Below, piece after piece: positions 26,623 through 37,275 of a stretch of DNA of 64,000 nucleotides. The stretch spans positions 275,177 through 339,176 of the forward strand of contig JAJVDF010000207.1 of the NCBI GenBank assembly GCA_022410635.1, written 5' to 3'. The DNA comes from Tretioscincus oriximinensis. Lineage: Eukaryota > Chordata > Lepidosauria > Squamata > Gymnophthalmidae. The position numbers and the translations under genes were made by a program. The notes under the pieces are model-generated. The model had not been told where the DNA came from and ran no database searches. It was given only the letters and a program-made list of their open reading frames with translations. Position 1 is the first letter of the stretch; the number at the start of each line of letters is the position of its first letter.

Positions 26623-26877
26623 CTACGGTGTGTAAACATGCGAGTTGAGGAGCGGCTCCATAAAAGCTGCTGAGAAAACGCACTTTTTTTTCCCAAAAGG
26701 CCACAAATAAAAAGTTTTTAATGTGGATTAGAGACGGGTTGGAAACGCCAGCGTCTACATGCTACTGTTTAGAAGAAGCCGCCGCCACCACCACACACCG
26801 AACGGGGCAAAAGAAGTTGGGAGAAGAGCTACTGCGTGTGGACGAACGCGTTGCAAACGCGGCACAGCTGCGTTTAG

Positions 26878-27013
26878 GCTGCACCCCTTTCATTCCACTA
26901 GAGTTGGATATTCCACAATCAGGCATTGCGTGGACAGATGTATTCCAGAATATCTCTTTTGACTGTGGAATATCCAATTATAGTGGGATAAATACAGTGA
27001 TGTGTGGATGCAG
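26878..27013. mobile_element. Foldback MITE, family B, copy 2
   Basis: ATTCCACTAGAGTTGGATAT and TCCACAATC at the left face GACTGTGGAATATCCAATTA and TAGTGGGATAAAT at the right. Termini are GCTGCACCCC and GTGTGGATGCAG. About 136 bases, no coding capacity. Confidence 0.85.
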
Positions 27014-27437
27014 ACTCTGCGTGTGTGACTTGCTGCGCCTGAAATGTTACTTTGGAAAGGGGGGAAGGGGGGGGTCCTGATCTCTTCCGACCCCCCCCCC
27101 CAGCAGCCAGCAGCCAGCAGCGTTTCCCCACACAAGACAGAGAGATCCCTGAGCAGAAAGGCGGCCTGGGGCCCTGGGCGATGAATTATGCATGTGTGCT
27201 GCTGCCGTCGGTTAACCTGCAACTGCGCGAGTAGCGCCCACCCGTCGCAGCAGCGCTAGAGGGCTGCATGGAGGGGGAGGGGGAGGGTCCCGTGAGACGC
27301 GAGGAACAGGACCACCCACCCCTCCCCTCCCTTGCCATCGTGAAGGGTCCCTGCCTGGGCCCCTCACCTCGAACTTCACCATTTCTCCAAGCGTTTCCTC
27401 GTGGGGGAGGGGTAACCAAAGCCCCCTGCCCCCACTG

Positions 27438-27567
27438 AGCCTTACCCTGGGCTCTATTTCGGAATAGGAGCCTGCCACCTGCCTGCTAGTGTAGGCTACG
27501 GCGGGCCTGCCACGGTCTAAACTTGCATGTGTGGATGGCCACACTCTGCACCGAGAACAAGGCTCAG
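27438..27567. repeat. Inverted-repeat family C, copy 1
   Basis: GAGCCTTACCCTGGGCTC at the left and GAGAACAAGGCTC at the right, with CTAGTGTAGGCTACGGCGGG inside. Shares phrases with 27781-27936 and 46568-46671. Confidence 0.55.
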
Positions 27568-27780
27568 GGCCCGTCTTGGAAGCGACGGGGAAACGGCGCT
27601 TCTAATCTATCCTTTGAACTTTTCCTGGAGGCTTCTATTGCTCCAGGGTTTCATCAGACGCAGTCTGCTGCCGCCCCTCCCCTTCGAAGGCAGCTGACTA
27701 AAGCAGGATATTTTGGAAGGTTGATCTCACTCCCCCCCCCCAATGGAGACACGTAAGAGACATACAAAGTCCCACACGGG

Positions 27781-27936
27781 GAGCCTTATTCCGGGTTATG
27801 TATCTCGGTGCAGAGAATGGCCACACGCATGCTAGTGTAGGCTATGGCAGGCCCCATTCGAGCCCCGACATAGCCTACACTAGGATGTAGATAGCAGGCT
27901 CCTATTCCGCGATAGACACCAGAATAAGGCTCAGCG
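27781..27936. mobile_element. Inverted-repeat family C, copy 2
   Basis: Outer repeats are GAGCCTTATTCCGGGTTAT and CCAGAATAAGGCTC. An inner pair, CTAGTGTAGGCTATG and CATAGCCTACACTAG, makes a second foldback. Looks like a nonautonomous DNA transposon of about 155 bases. Confidence 0.65.
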
Positions 27937-28090
27937 TAGTGTTGCTGTTGCACAAGTGTCTGTGCACAAGTGGTTTTCACCATTATTTCTGATGTGGGGA
28001 ACCTGTCGACCCCTGTCTGCTTTGCAAAATTTGCAGACTGCTTAAGTTGCATTAACTACAGCCGCGCCCAGAATCCATTACACATCTCTA

Positions 28091-28235
28091 GGGCCGCATC
28101 CACAACCTTTATTCCACTGCAGTTGGGATATTCTACAATAAATAAACACTGTGTGGGCTTATTCCAGAATAGACACGCTTTATTGTGGAATATCCAACGA
28201 CAGTGGAATAAATACGTGATGCGTTGGTGCGGCCT
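28091..28235. mobile_element. Foldback MITE, family B, copy 3
   Basis: GGCCGCATCCACAACCTTTA and TTCCACTGCAGTTGGGATAT at the left; ATTGTGGAATATCCAACGAC and AGTGGAATAAATACGTGATG at the right. Confidence 0.85.
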
Positions 28236-29087
28236 CTGGGCAGTTGTGCTAGCAGAGGTAGAGGTGGTTGGATGGTTCGCGGCCTGGGGAGAGGCCGCTG
28301 GTGGGGTTCGAACTGGGAACTCTGGTCTGTTTGCACTACCACTGCATGACGTCCAACTTCACGGTCCACAGGGGCACTTGTGGTGAATGCAGCTTATAGG
28401 GCAGGGAAGTGGTTTGCAATTACCTGCTTCCAGGGAGAGGTTGAGAGCCCAAGCGGCCACTCTNTGCTTTCCAAGGAGTTTCAACCACTACCACACCCTC
28501 TTAATTCGAATCAACTCTCCCGGAAATTAACCAGCACGAGCGAGGAGATGTCGTCGGGGAGTCGCTCAATCGTCCTGCTTGGACTAAGGGCCCACCACCC
28601 TCCTCGTATTAATGGGGAAGCGAAGTCCAGCAGTCACTCCAGCCCACCCCCAACACTCCGGAAACTGAAGCAAGCCAGCAAACTGGCGCCACCCCGCTCT
28701 CCAAACCCTTTTCATAACCGTTCACTTCCCAAATACGAAGCTTTCCAAGCTCACGATCCCGGCGGCGGCGGCTGACGCAGTACAAATGCATGCGCCGTTT
28801 TCCCAAGAAAAAGGAACCACTTGTGGCAAACACAAAGGGGTGTTTACATAAGCGCTGCTGCTCTTACTACGCTTCGCTTTGCTCCCCCTCTTCCTTTGAA
28901 AAAAAGGAAAGCTAACCAATCGCGCCCTCTAGCGGCCGCCTGGAGATCGCCACGAGAAGGCTGCGTGGGCGTGTGAGTGACTTTCTGATTTACTTTAAAT
29001 GAAACGAAATCTTTACGATAAAGAGGCAGAGGGTTTCTTTGATAGCTTGACTTTTTCCTTTTTAACGACACCCCAACTATCCTTTAA
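28236..29087. other. No recognisable gene
   Basis: Moderately GC-rich sequence upstream of MYC with open frames on both strands but no domain. A short GGCGGCGGCGG run lies near 28761. Distal promoter or enhancer content is possible but cannot be shown. Confidence 0.4.
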
Positions 29088-29230
29088 GCTGCATCCCCAC
29101 ATCACTTATGTATTTCACTATACCTGGATATTCCACAATAAAGCACTGTGGGGATGGATTTATTTCAGAATATCCATGCTTTATTGTGGAATATCCAGTT
29201 ATAGTGGAATAAATAAGTGATGTGGGGACA
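29088..29230. mobile_element. Foldback MITE, family B, copy 4 (best preserved)
   Basis: Left arm: GCTGCATCCCCACATCACTT, then TGGATATTCCACAATAAAGC. Right arm: GCTTTATTGTGGAATATCCA, then AATAAATAAGTGATGTGGGG. The arms pair over about 60 bases around GGGATGGATTTATTTCAG. Confidence 0.9.
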
Positions 29231-29235
29231 AAGAT

Positions 29236-29520
29236 GACGACGAAGAAGACAAAGAATTGAGTTTTTATACCCCTTAGATGGTTAATTTTCGCCCCAAGGC
29301 TTACATCTTATTCTACCTTCCCCATCAGGTTACTGATGGTACTCATTTATCTAATAGAAATGCAGATTACAAATTTGCATCTCTTTCGAATAGCTGAGCT
29401 GGCCAGAGCTGCAGGCTACCGGAAGTTGCTCACCACTGCCACGCCCCACACAGGGCTTCAAAACCTCTTCTCTCAGATGAAAGACCATCAGCTTAGCGAC
29501 TGAGTCATTCATGCCTACAG
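29236..29520 (-). repeat. SINE family K, near full length, minus strand
   Basis: The tail lies at low coordinates (GACGAAGAAGACAAAGAA, then TGAGTTTTTATACCCC). It is followed by the body (GGTACTCATTTATCTAATAG, ATTTGCATCTCTTTCGAATA) and the tRNA-like head at the high end (GGGCTTCAAAACCTCTTC, GCTTAGCGACTGAGTCATTC). It abuts MITE copy B4. Confidence 0.8.
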
Positions 29521-29908
29521 GCTACCAAAGGTATGCGGGTTTGTGTTTTAATAAGGCAAGGCTGGTCAGACATCAGGGCTGCATTCTCACAGGAGTTTGG
29601 GGAACTGCGAAGTGAATTCATTTCCCTCCACTGTTTTCTACTGTTTCGTGCTCCATTTCTGCTCCGTTGCATCATCCAGACAAGGTTTCCATTGGCTTCT
29701 GGACAATGGTCCCACTGGTTGGGTAAACTTTTTTCTGCATGTCCTCTTCCTGCACTCTGCCCTTAAAAAATATAAATCAAAGCTTTGCACAAATCCATAA
29801 TTACAAAAAATTAATACAGACATATAGATATTTAGTTTTGTGCAAAGCTAGAACACAACAAGAACAAAAATCTTTAAAAGCCACTGTTGTCTCCTCAGAG
29901 GTTAGAAC

Positions 29909-30463
29909 AGGCTGACCAGATGCCCCCTTTAGTGGGTGGAAAACCCAGTTTGGGGGTTTCTACCTCATCCTCCGGGGGGGGGGGGCGCGCCATTTCACCG
30001 GGTTTTGCTGGGAAAATAATTTTTTTTTATTTTTTGAAAAAAAAAATCATTGCAGCACCCCTAGGGGGCTCTGGCATCTGAGACCAGCTCCTGAAGGCAC
30101 CCTCCCCTCAGTAAAAAATAACAATTCTCACACACTTCAAAACTTTCTCACACACTTCAATTTTTTTTATTTTTTTTTAAAAAATTGCTGCACCACCACT
30201 AGTGGGTTCTGCCAACTGGGGCCAGCTTCTGAAGGCACCTTCCTCTCTGTAAAAAAATTTAAAAATTCTGAAGTACTCCAAAAATTTTCAGTTTAAAAAT
30301 TCTCGCACAGTTAAAAAAATTCTCACATGCCTCACCGATTTCTCAGGCGGGAATTTTGTAAGGGAATGCATGTTGGTGGGAAATTTGCATATTTATGAAC
30401 ATGCAAATTAGCATTAATATTAATTACCCCTGGTTTGGGTCTCAGAAAATCTGGTCAGTCTAG
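29909..30463. mobile_element. Long family A relative (555 bp) with exact 8-bp target duplication GTTAGAAC
   Basis: GTTAGAAC occurs at 29901-29908 and again at 30464-30471, directly outside the element. The left end is AGGCTGACCAGATGCCCCC; the right end is ATCTGGTCAGTCTAG. The interior has two similar blocks (CACCCCTAGGGGGCTCTGGC and CACCACTAGTGGGTTCTGCC) and ATTTGCATATTTATGAACAT. A target duplication of 8 bp points to the hAT superfamily. No transposase frame is present. Confidence 0.88.
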
Positions 30464-30471
30464 GTTAGAAC

Positions 30472-31284
30472 AAAATGGAAGCCCAGTGGTTAGCCCAAAC
30501 TGGGAAAAATTGCACCTGTGTTGTTATTGAGGGAGAACTCAAGCCTGTAGACCCCTAATTTACTTACTTATTTTACTCCCCCTTTTTCCTCAGCTACTTC
30601 GGGTTTTATAATATCAAAACCAGTAAAATGTTTTTAGTACCTTCTTACTACTACCAGTAGCTATATTTTATCTATGTACGCACCTGAGAGGAAAAACCTC
30701 AAAAAGGTTCTTGAGATCTTGGTATCTGGGCACATTTATATGGGAGAAGTTGTTTCTTTAGGATTCTGTTCACAGATTTCCACTTATTCTGCTTTTTTTT
30801 TCTGGAATGGCTGTACTCTAGCACGAATGAGTGAATGAATGGCTTGGGTTTTCCTCTTATTTTCTGACACTTTATTGATTTTAAATTGTTAAATAGTATA
30901 GCAATGTTTGTTTTGCCTCCCAGTGTTAATGTTGATTTTTCTGTAATTTGAATGTGTTTTACAGCTAAGTAAACAATGCAATATATAATTTGGATGTGTT
31001 TTGTGTATTTTATTTTTGCAACTGTAGCCTGTGACTGTCTGGAGTTGGCGGGCTAGAAATGTATTAAAGGAATATACGGAAGCGTCTCCATTGATGAAAA
31101 ACACACACATATATGTGTGTATATGATTAGGTACGAAAAATACATATATCAATACGAATCCATTATAAACAATAGATGTGTGTGCGTGTATAAATGCATA
31201 CTGTTGAATCTCGTGACAGAAATTTCGTAAAGTCTGATAGTGCAAAATGACGGAATCCAAGTAAGATCCTGTTTTGTCAGAGAC
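30472..31284. other. No recognisable gene or clear repeat
   Basis: AT-rich, with a small (CA/TA) palindrome ACACACACATATATGTGTGT at 31102-31121. The right edge (31277-31284) is the left target duplication of the next MITE. Confidence 0.4.
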
Positions 31285-31493
31285 TAGGCTGACCAGGTAA
31301 CCCCTTTTGGGGGGTGGGGTGAAAAAACGTTTTTGGGGTGCCTCCCGGTTTTTTCTGAGGAAAAAAATTTAAAAAAACAAAACAAATTTCGAAAAAAAAT
31401 CTTTTGGAAAGGTTTTCCTCAGAAAAAACTGGGAGGCACCCCAAAACCGGGTTTTGAACCCTCCCCCCACAAAGCGGTCATTTTGTCAGCCTA
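31285..31493. mobile_element. Foldback MITE, family A, with exact 8-bp target duplication TCAGAGAC
   Basis: TCAGAGAC is present at 31277-31284 and 31494-31501. The termini are TAGGCTGACC and its complement, and the arms of about 90 bases pair (GGGGTGCCTCCCGGTTTTTT with AAAAAACTGGGAGGCACCCC). This is the cleanest short copy in the window. Confidence 0.92.
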
Positions 31494-31501
31494 TCAGAGA
31501 C

Positions 31502-34204
31502 CAGAAATAATTGCAGAAATAATAAATTGTGGGTGCTCCATGTACAATACACTTGTCCTTCCTTATTGCTACTTATATGCTGTTCCAATTATACATGGTC
31601 AGAAAATTAAGAATACAAGAAGAATCCATCAACTTGTTTTATACAGTAGTCTTCCGAGTGCATCATTTTCTCCTGTTTTTGATTCCCTGTAAATGATGTT
31701 TGTCTCTCAAACCTGAAGGCAATACCTAGGCATCCATTTTAGTAGCCGTTGATCTACCTGGCTTACGTGAAACTTACTTTTATTCGTTTGTGTTACAGCA
31801 ATTGTCACACCAGGTGACACGAGTGCACCAAAAACCTGTCCATCACCTCCAATGGAAGTGAATGGACAGGGTGCACAAAGCCCGCTTCTTTCCAACACAC
31901 ATCCCGGTGTAAGCCGTGTGGCCAGAGGTAAATGTGCACTATCCCGTGGTGCCCCATGTGACCCCCCATGGCTCGTTCAAACTGATAAAGGCTGCTGCTG
32001 ACCACGCCAAGGCAATGGAGGACGATAACAGGAAGACGGCGATGCCCAGGCTAATGGCGACTGGTAAGACTCGCTCCCACCTTCGCTTGCTGCTTCACAG
32101 GCAGATCACTCCTAAATATGATGAGTGAAGGCAAAACCTACTGCTGTATTGTATCAATAAGAATACAAAAGGTGTTTTGCTAGATGAAGTCACAGCCCCT
32201 CTGGTCCAGCTGCCCGCCTCACATAGTAGCAGACTTGGGAACTGCACGAGAATCTTTTGCAGTCTCTGAGATAATGCACGCTTGCATGCGATCAGAGATC
32301 TCATGGATCTCTGCCCGAGAAAATTTTCCTCAACCTAATTCCCACCCATTTTACTGAAAGCAACATCATTTTGATGTTGCTTCTGATATTTGCTTCCGGG
32401 ACAAACAGCACCCAGAGTTACACCATTTCTTGTACTGCCCAGGAAGTGAGGTCACTTTTTGATGTTACTTCCTGTCCACCCAGGAAGTGACATCACAAAA
32501 AAGTTTGACACGAGATCTGCCAGAAATTTTCAGGCTCCTACTATGAGATTTTCCCACTCAACAACACCTGCAAATTCATAAAGTGAAGAGAATTATTGCA
32601 ATCTCCCTGAGAAAAGATGTGTAAAATAGACAAGAGTATTGCAATTTAAAGAGACGAGGTGCTAACTGGACTTATAACATGTTGCCGTCTGCCAAAAAGA
32701 CGTTGTCTCTGTTCATCCCTGAATTAATGGACAGGAATTTGAGAATGCACTGCAATTCCACTGTTTCTCTTTCAAACCTTCCTTTCTAGCTTTTTTGTTC
32801 TAGAGCGCATTTCTGGTATTTGAGTTGGATGTCCACCTTGCATATATGGTTCTTTCTGTTGTACCATGGTGTATAATGTTTCATGTTGTGGGTGATCCTG
32901 CCCAGGGAGCTGTGAGCTGCTCCAGATCAAAATCATGTCAGTTTGACATTCGGCTGATCCTGCTCAGGATGACTGAAATTCATTGCATTACAGGATGCTG
33001 CGATAGTGATTTATTATTTGGCTCGTAGTTTAACAGCTTATTCAGAACTGGAGTGGCTTGCTGGCCAAAATGCTATCCTTTTGTGCTGTGGCTCTGGGCT
33101 CTTTAGCTTTGGCCCTATGTAGAATAGCCAGCTGATATCCCCTGTTTTAAATATTCAAATACTTGGAGCTTCTAATGAATAAACAATCAATGCTTTTAAC
33201 TGTCACTGATCTTTCCTATCGTACCCAGGAAGTGACATCATAAAATTTTTGCGCACACTCTGCACACCCCACGTAACTTGGGACTGTGCCAGATTTTCGG
33301 GCTCCCTGCCCAATATCTGGCTTCTAGGAGCTCCCGACATTGATTCTATCTTGGAATCTGGACATGAAATCTGCATACTAGTGCAGACTATGGCAGGCCC
33401 CTTTGAGAATTAAGACACAATGAAGAAAGGACCCAATGTTTGCACTGTCATAACTAAGGGGCCCATTGAATTTCTTTATACCCATGATATTTTATGTCAT
33501 TCATTATTTATCTATGATAATACTAAACTTTCACGTAACAATATCAGGTGCCTAAAACTCAAGCAGACCATAAATTCTCCCTGCTTAGGTATTCAAGACT
33601 ATAGAGTTTCTACAATAAAATCCTGGCACATCTCACAGAAGTTATTATATTTAATTCTGTGCTTCTGGTTGTGGTTGTTTTTGCAATATTGTTGATTTGC
33701 CCTATTTTATTGCAACCTATTGTCTGTTTTAATGTTACTGATTAAAAAAGAAATGTCTACCGAAAGACAAAGGAAAACCATTCAGAATTTCAACAAAACG
33801 TTTAGGGTTCAGAAATAGGTCATGCACATTTTATTTTATTTATTTGTTTATTTGCATCCATTTATTTTGCATGATCTATGGCAGGAGTAAAGAATGCACT
33901 GTGAAATTTGATTTATATATTCTGTGAGTGACAACTTAAAATAAAACAAAAACAAATGTGTATTTGTATCCTTGTATTTTATCTACTTCATTAATGAAAT
34001 CCACTAGGCCAAATACAAATTAAAGCAAAGCATTGATGTATAGCTGGCAGCACTGAAATTAAGGATGGGGCAGGAATAATTGGTAAGTCTTACTTACACT
34101 GCTGTGGAAATAGTTCTTTCTTGATGGACTTTACTGATGAAATTGGGATTTTAAGAACCCTTATTTTCTGTCTGCTGGAATGTTGCAGGTCGATCATGTG
34201 GAGT
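31502..34204. other. No gene; fragments of the ETS/CRE-like repeat at about 32200-32520 and 33220-33345
   Basis: CACCCAGGAAGTGACATCAC (near 32478) and CCCAGGAAGTGACATCAT (near 33224) belong to the family also seen at 12030 and 16480. The motif ATCAGAGATCTCATGG near 32290 is part of it. A CR1 3' remnant lies around 32155-32230. The rest is AT-rich and unassigned. Confidence 0.45.
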
Positions 34205-35050
34205 AATTACTCCTCTCTGCATTATTTTGGTCAGACTACAGTTAAAAGTACTGTGTTTAATTCTGGGCACCCCACTTTAAAAAGGGCACTGATAAACTAG
34301 AGCAAGTTCAAAAGAGAGTTACAAGGATGGTGAGTGGTCTGGAAACCATGTCCTATGAGGAATGGTTGAAGGATCTAGGGATGTCTAGACTCCAAAAGAG
34401 AAGACTGAGAGAAGAAGAAGAAAAACTGGGTTCTTATACCCCGCTTTTTCACCCTTCAAAGGGACTCAAAGTGGCTTACAAGGGTATTATGCCTGAAGGC
34501 TTCCATTCTATCTTCGCCACCAGGCTGTGGTGGTTCCCATGTATCTACTTGCAGTCAGTTGCAATTTCTTGCAATTCATGCTTTCGAATAGCTGGGTTGG
34601 CTAGAGGTACAGGCTAGTGGAAGGTGCTCACTCCTCCCCATGTCCGACACAGGGCTTCGAAACCCCATCTCCCAGGCNAGAGACCGTTTCCTTAGTGACT
34701 GAGCCATTAATGTCTTAGATAGCTCAGAGGAGACCAGATAGCTGTCTCCAGATATCTGAAGGGCTGTCACAGAACAGAGGGATCAGTTTTGTTCTTATTG
34801 GCACATGGAAGAATTAGTTGAAACCGCAAGGAAGTAGGTTTAGAGTAAAGTGGATATCAGAAAGAACTTTCTGACAATAAGGGTGAGAAATCAGTGGAAC
34901 AGGTTGCCACAGGAGGTGCTGAGGTCTCCTTCACTGGAAATCTTCAGAGGCTGGGCAGCCACCTGACTGGGATGGTTTAGTGAACCTACAAAGAGCAGGG
35001 GAGTGGACCAAATGACCCTGGGAGTCCCTTCTAACTCTGTGATTCTATGG
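34205..35050 (+). repeat. CR1 LINE 3' end, interrupted by a SINE
   Basis: Left part 34205-34412 encodes the CR1 RT C-terminal phrase VSGLETMSYEEWLKDLGMS and KRRLRE. The right part 34736-35050 continues GGAGACCAGATAGCTG, TTCTGACAATAAGGGTGAG, GGTTGCCACAGGAGGTGC and ends TAACTCTGTGATTCTATGG, the classical CR1 terminus. The SINE at 34413-34735 splits it. Confidence 0.88.
34413..34735 (-). repeat. SINE family K nested in CR1
   Basis: Complement of the full family K SINE: tail AAGAAGAAGAAAAACTGGG, TTATACCCCGCTTTTTCACC and TCAAAGTGGCTTACAAGGG; body CATGTATCTACTTGCAGTCA; head GGGCTTCGAAACCCCATCTC and TAGTGACTGAGCCATTAATG. It inserted after the CR1 copy. Confidence 0.88.
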
Positions 35051-35564
35051 TTTAGTGAACTCTGTGGGAAATTTTGCCTGGGGTGACACTGGCAAATCTA
35101 GGTGATTTTCCCCACAGGTTGTTAACTGTAAGTGAATGGGGTTTTGGACTCAATCTTGGTGAAGAAGAGATAACACTTTCAGGGCATATATTTTTTAGAG
35201 TCAGATTGTTTGTCCTCTCCATCAAATGGAGGCGAGGGCTTTTTTCCCTCTTGACTCTGGCTGTAGAATGATTCCTAATCCGGTGTGGGGAGAGCACAAG
35301 CTTTTCTGACCTATCCAATAGAAGCAAGATAGCTTTCACCTTCAGTGGACAGACAAGAGAAGAGTCTCTATTCAAAAAGGGAAATGGCCTAGGGGCAATG
35401 GCCAGTAGCAGAGAATGGAAGTAGGATTCCCACATAAAATACGAGATAAAGCTTTGAATAGGTGTGAAGAAGCGATTCCCCTCTACTACCCAGGTGTTAT
35501 AGGCATCTGGAGAAAAGTTATACAGGCATTAAAGACTGCTGACCGGAAGGGCTGGCTGGACACA

Positions 35565-36052
35565 CATCATGCTGGTCTTGCAAGAGCTGCACTGGCTGCC
35601 AATCCACTACCGAGCCCAATTCAAGGTATTAACTTTAACTTATAAGGCCCTAAATAACTTGGTTCCTAAATATCTAAAGGAACGCCTTCTCCCATACGGA
35701 CCTGCCCATGCCTTAAGATCTGCAGGGGAGGCCCTCCTAGTTGTACCACCCCTTTCAACAGCCAATGGAGTGGGAACCCGGGCTAGGGCCTTCTTGGTGG
35801 TTGCCCCCAGTCTTTGGAATAATCTCCCCCCCGGAGTGCATCTGTCATCATCACTGTATTCTTTTAGAAGGTCCTTAAAGATGCACCTCTTCTACCTGGC
35901 TGTGTTTTTCTCCCTCCACTTTCAGATACTAGTTGTTACTGTTTTAAAGTGTAAATTTTGTACTGTTCTTTTTTTTGTTGTTGCCGCTCCAAGACTTTCG
36001 GGTATGGGGCAGGGTATAAATGTAAATAAGTAAGTAAATAAATAAATAAAGG
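35565..36052 (+). repeat. L2-like LINE, ORF2 C-terminus and 3' tail
   Basis: An open frame from 35569 to 36033 reads LHWLPIHYRAQFKVLTLTYK, KYLKERLLPYGPA, RARAFLVVAPSLWNNLPP and SFRRSLKMHLF. These are the hallmark phrases of the L2-type endonuclease/RT protein C-terminus. The tail GGGGCAGGGTATAAATGTAA and (AAGT/AAAT)n follows. It is the best-preserved L2 piece here, 5'-truncated, and not a host gene. Confidence 0.88.
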
Positions 36053-36567
36053 TGCAAAGTTCTATTCCAGTTTCTTAGGTTGGAACCCAAGTGGAAGGGC
36101 TTTCTGCTGTGCTGACAGAAACGTTGTGATGCTCAGAGTAGTATAAGTAGCATTGCTAACAGACACCATTAATCTACTCTGCATGTGTAATAGCCACCAG
36201 TAAATCTGCATTAGCAGTGGTGAGATTGCATGTAGAGTAGATTAGTGTGCTTGTGGCAGAAGCTGTAAATTTACCTTTGCAGATGCTCCAACAATCCGTT
36301 GTTGTTGCCAGTCGTCTTCTCTGCTGGACAATGCTGCCACATGTGAGGTTTCCTTGCTAACAGTCGACAAGCATCTGGATCCGGCAGAAAGCAGTGGCAC
36401 TGCCTGCCTTTGATTTATGCCGATATAGGTAAATGTTGAGCTTAAACCCACAATCTAAAAGCAAATGCAGCTGTCTCGATAATCCGAGTGGATCCAGCAA
36501 GAGGAATTCTGCAATTTTGGAGTCTTGCTGTGTGGAAGAAGAGGCTTTTCACGTTGATGTCTGAAAT
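36053..36567. other. No recognisable feature
   Basis: Short inverted phrases CATTGCTAACAGACACC and ATCTACTCTGCATGTGTAAT / TGCATGTAGAGTAGATTAG (36171-36245) are visible. No gene. Confidence 0.35.
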
Positions 36568-37196
36568 AAGAACATAAGACCATAAGAAGAGCCATACTGA
36601 ATCAGGCCACAGCCCATCAAGTCCAGCATTCTGTCTCACACAGATGCACCTGGGCAGTCTGAACAGAGGAAAGCAAAATATACACTTGTTCATGACTCCC
36701 TGCAAATGGTATTTCAGGAGTCCTGCCTGTTGCTCCATCCCGGGGGCGACATCCAAACATCCATCCTAGTATCCATTTATACCCTTGGTGTCCATAAACC
36801 TGTCTAGTCCTGTCTTGAAGCTATCTAAGCCGTTAGCTACCACTACCTCTTCAGGAAGTAAATTCCACAGGCCAATGACCCTCTGGGTGAAAAAATACTT
36901 TCCTTTGTCTGTTCTCACTTTTCTACCCATCAGTTTTAAGGAGTGGCCTCTGGTCCTTGTGTTGTGTGATAGAGAAAACATTTTTTCTATTCAGCCTATC
37001 CATCCCATGCATGATTTTGTACACTTCAATCAGATCACTTCTCAAACGTCGCAGCCTGACTTCATAAGGGAGGTGCTCCAGACTCTTGATCATTATTGTT
37101 GTTGCTCTTTTCTGCACCTTCTCTAGTTCCACAATATCCCTCTTGAGATGTGGTGACCAGAATTGAACACAGTATTCCAAATGTGGCCTCACCACA
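36568..37196 (-). repeat. CR1 LINE 3' end
   Basis: Minus-strand reading encodes VVRPHLEYCVQFWSPHLKRD, IVELEKVQKRATTIM and DLIEVYKIMHGMD, then FFTQRVIGLWNLLPEEVV, the CR1 RT C-terminus. It then continues to the terminus TATGGTCTTATGTTCTTA. Frames are broken, so it is a dead copy. Confidence 0.9.
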
Positions 37197-37275
37197 TATT
37201 TATAAATTTATTTATTTGTATTTATATCCCGTCCTATACCCGAATGTCTCAGGGCGGGCAACCAAAGGGTGGTGC
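37197..37275 (-). repeat. L2-like LINE tail
   Basis: TATAAATTTATTTATTTGTA, TCCCGTCCTATACCCG and TCTCAGGGCGGGCAACC form the complement of the L2 tail. It abuts the CR1 copy. Confidence 0.6.

Noticed and set aside
35569..36033. 154-residue plus-strand frame that looks like a gene
   Set aside because: It is the C-terminus of an L2-type LINE protein, 5'-truncated and followed by the LINE tail.
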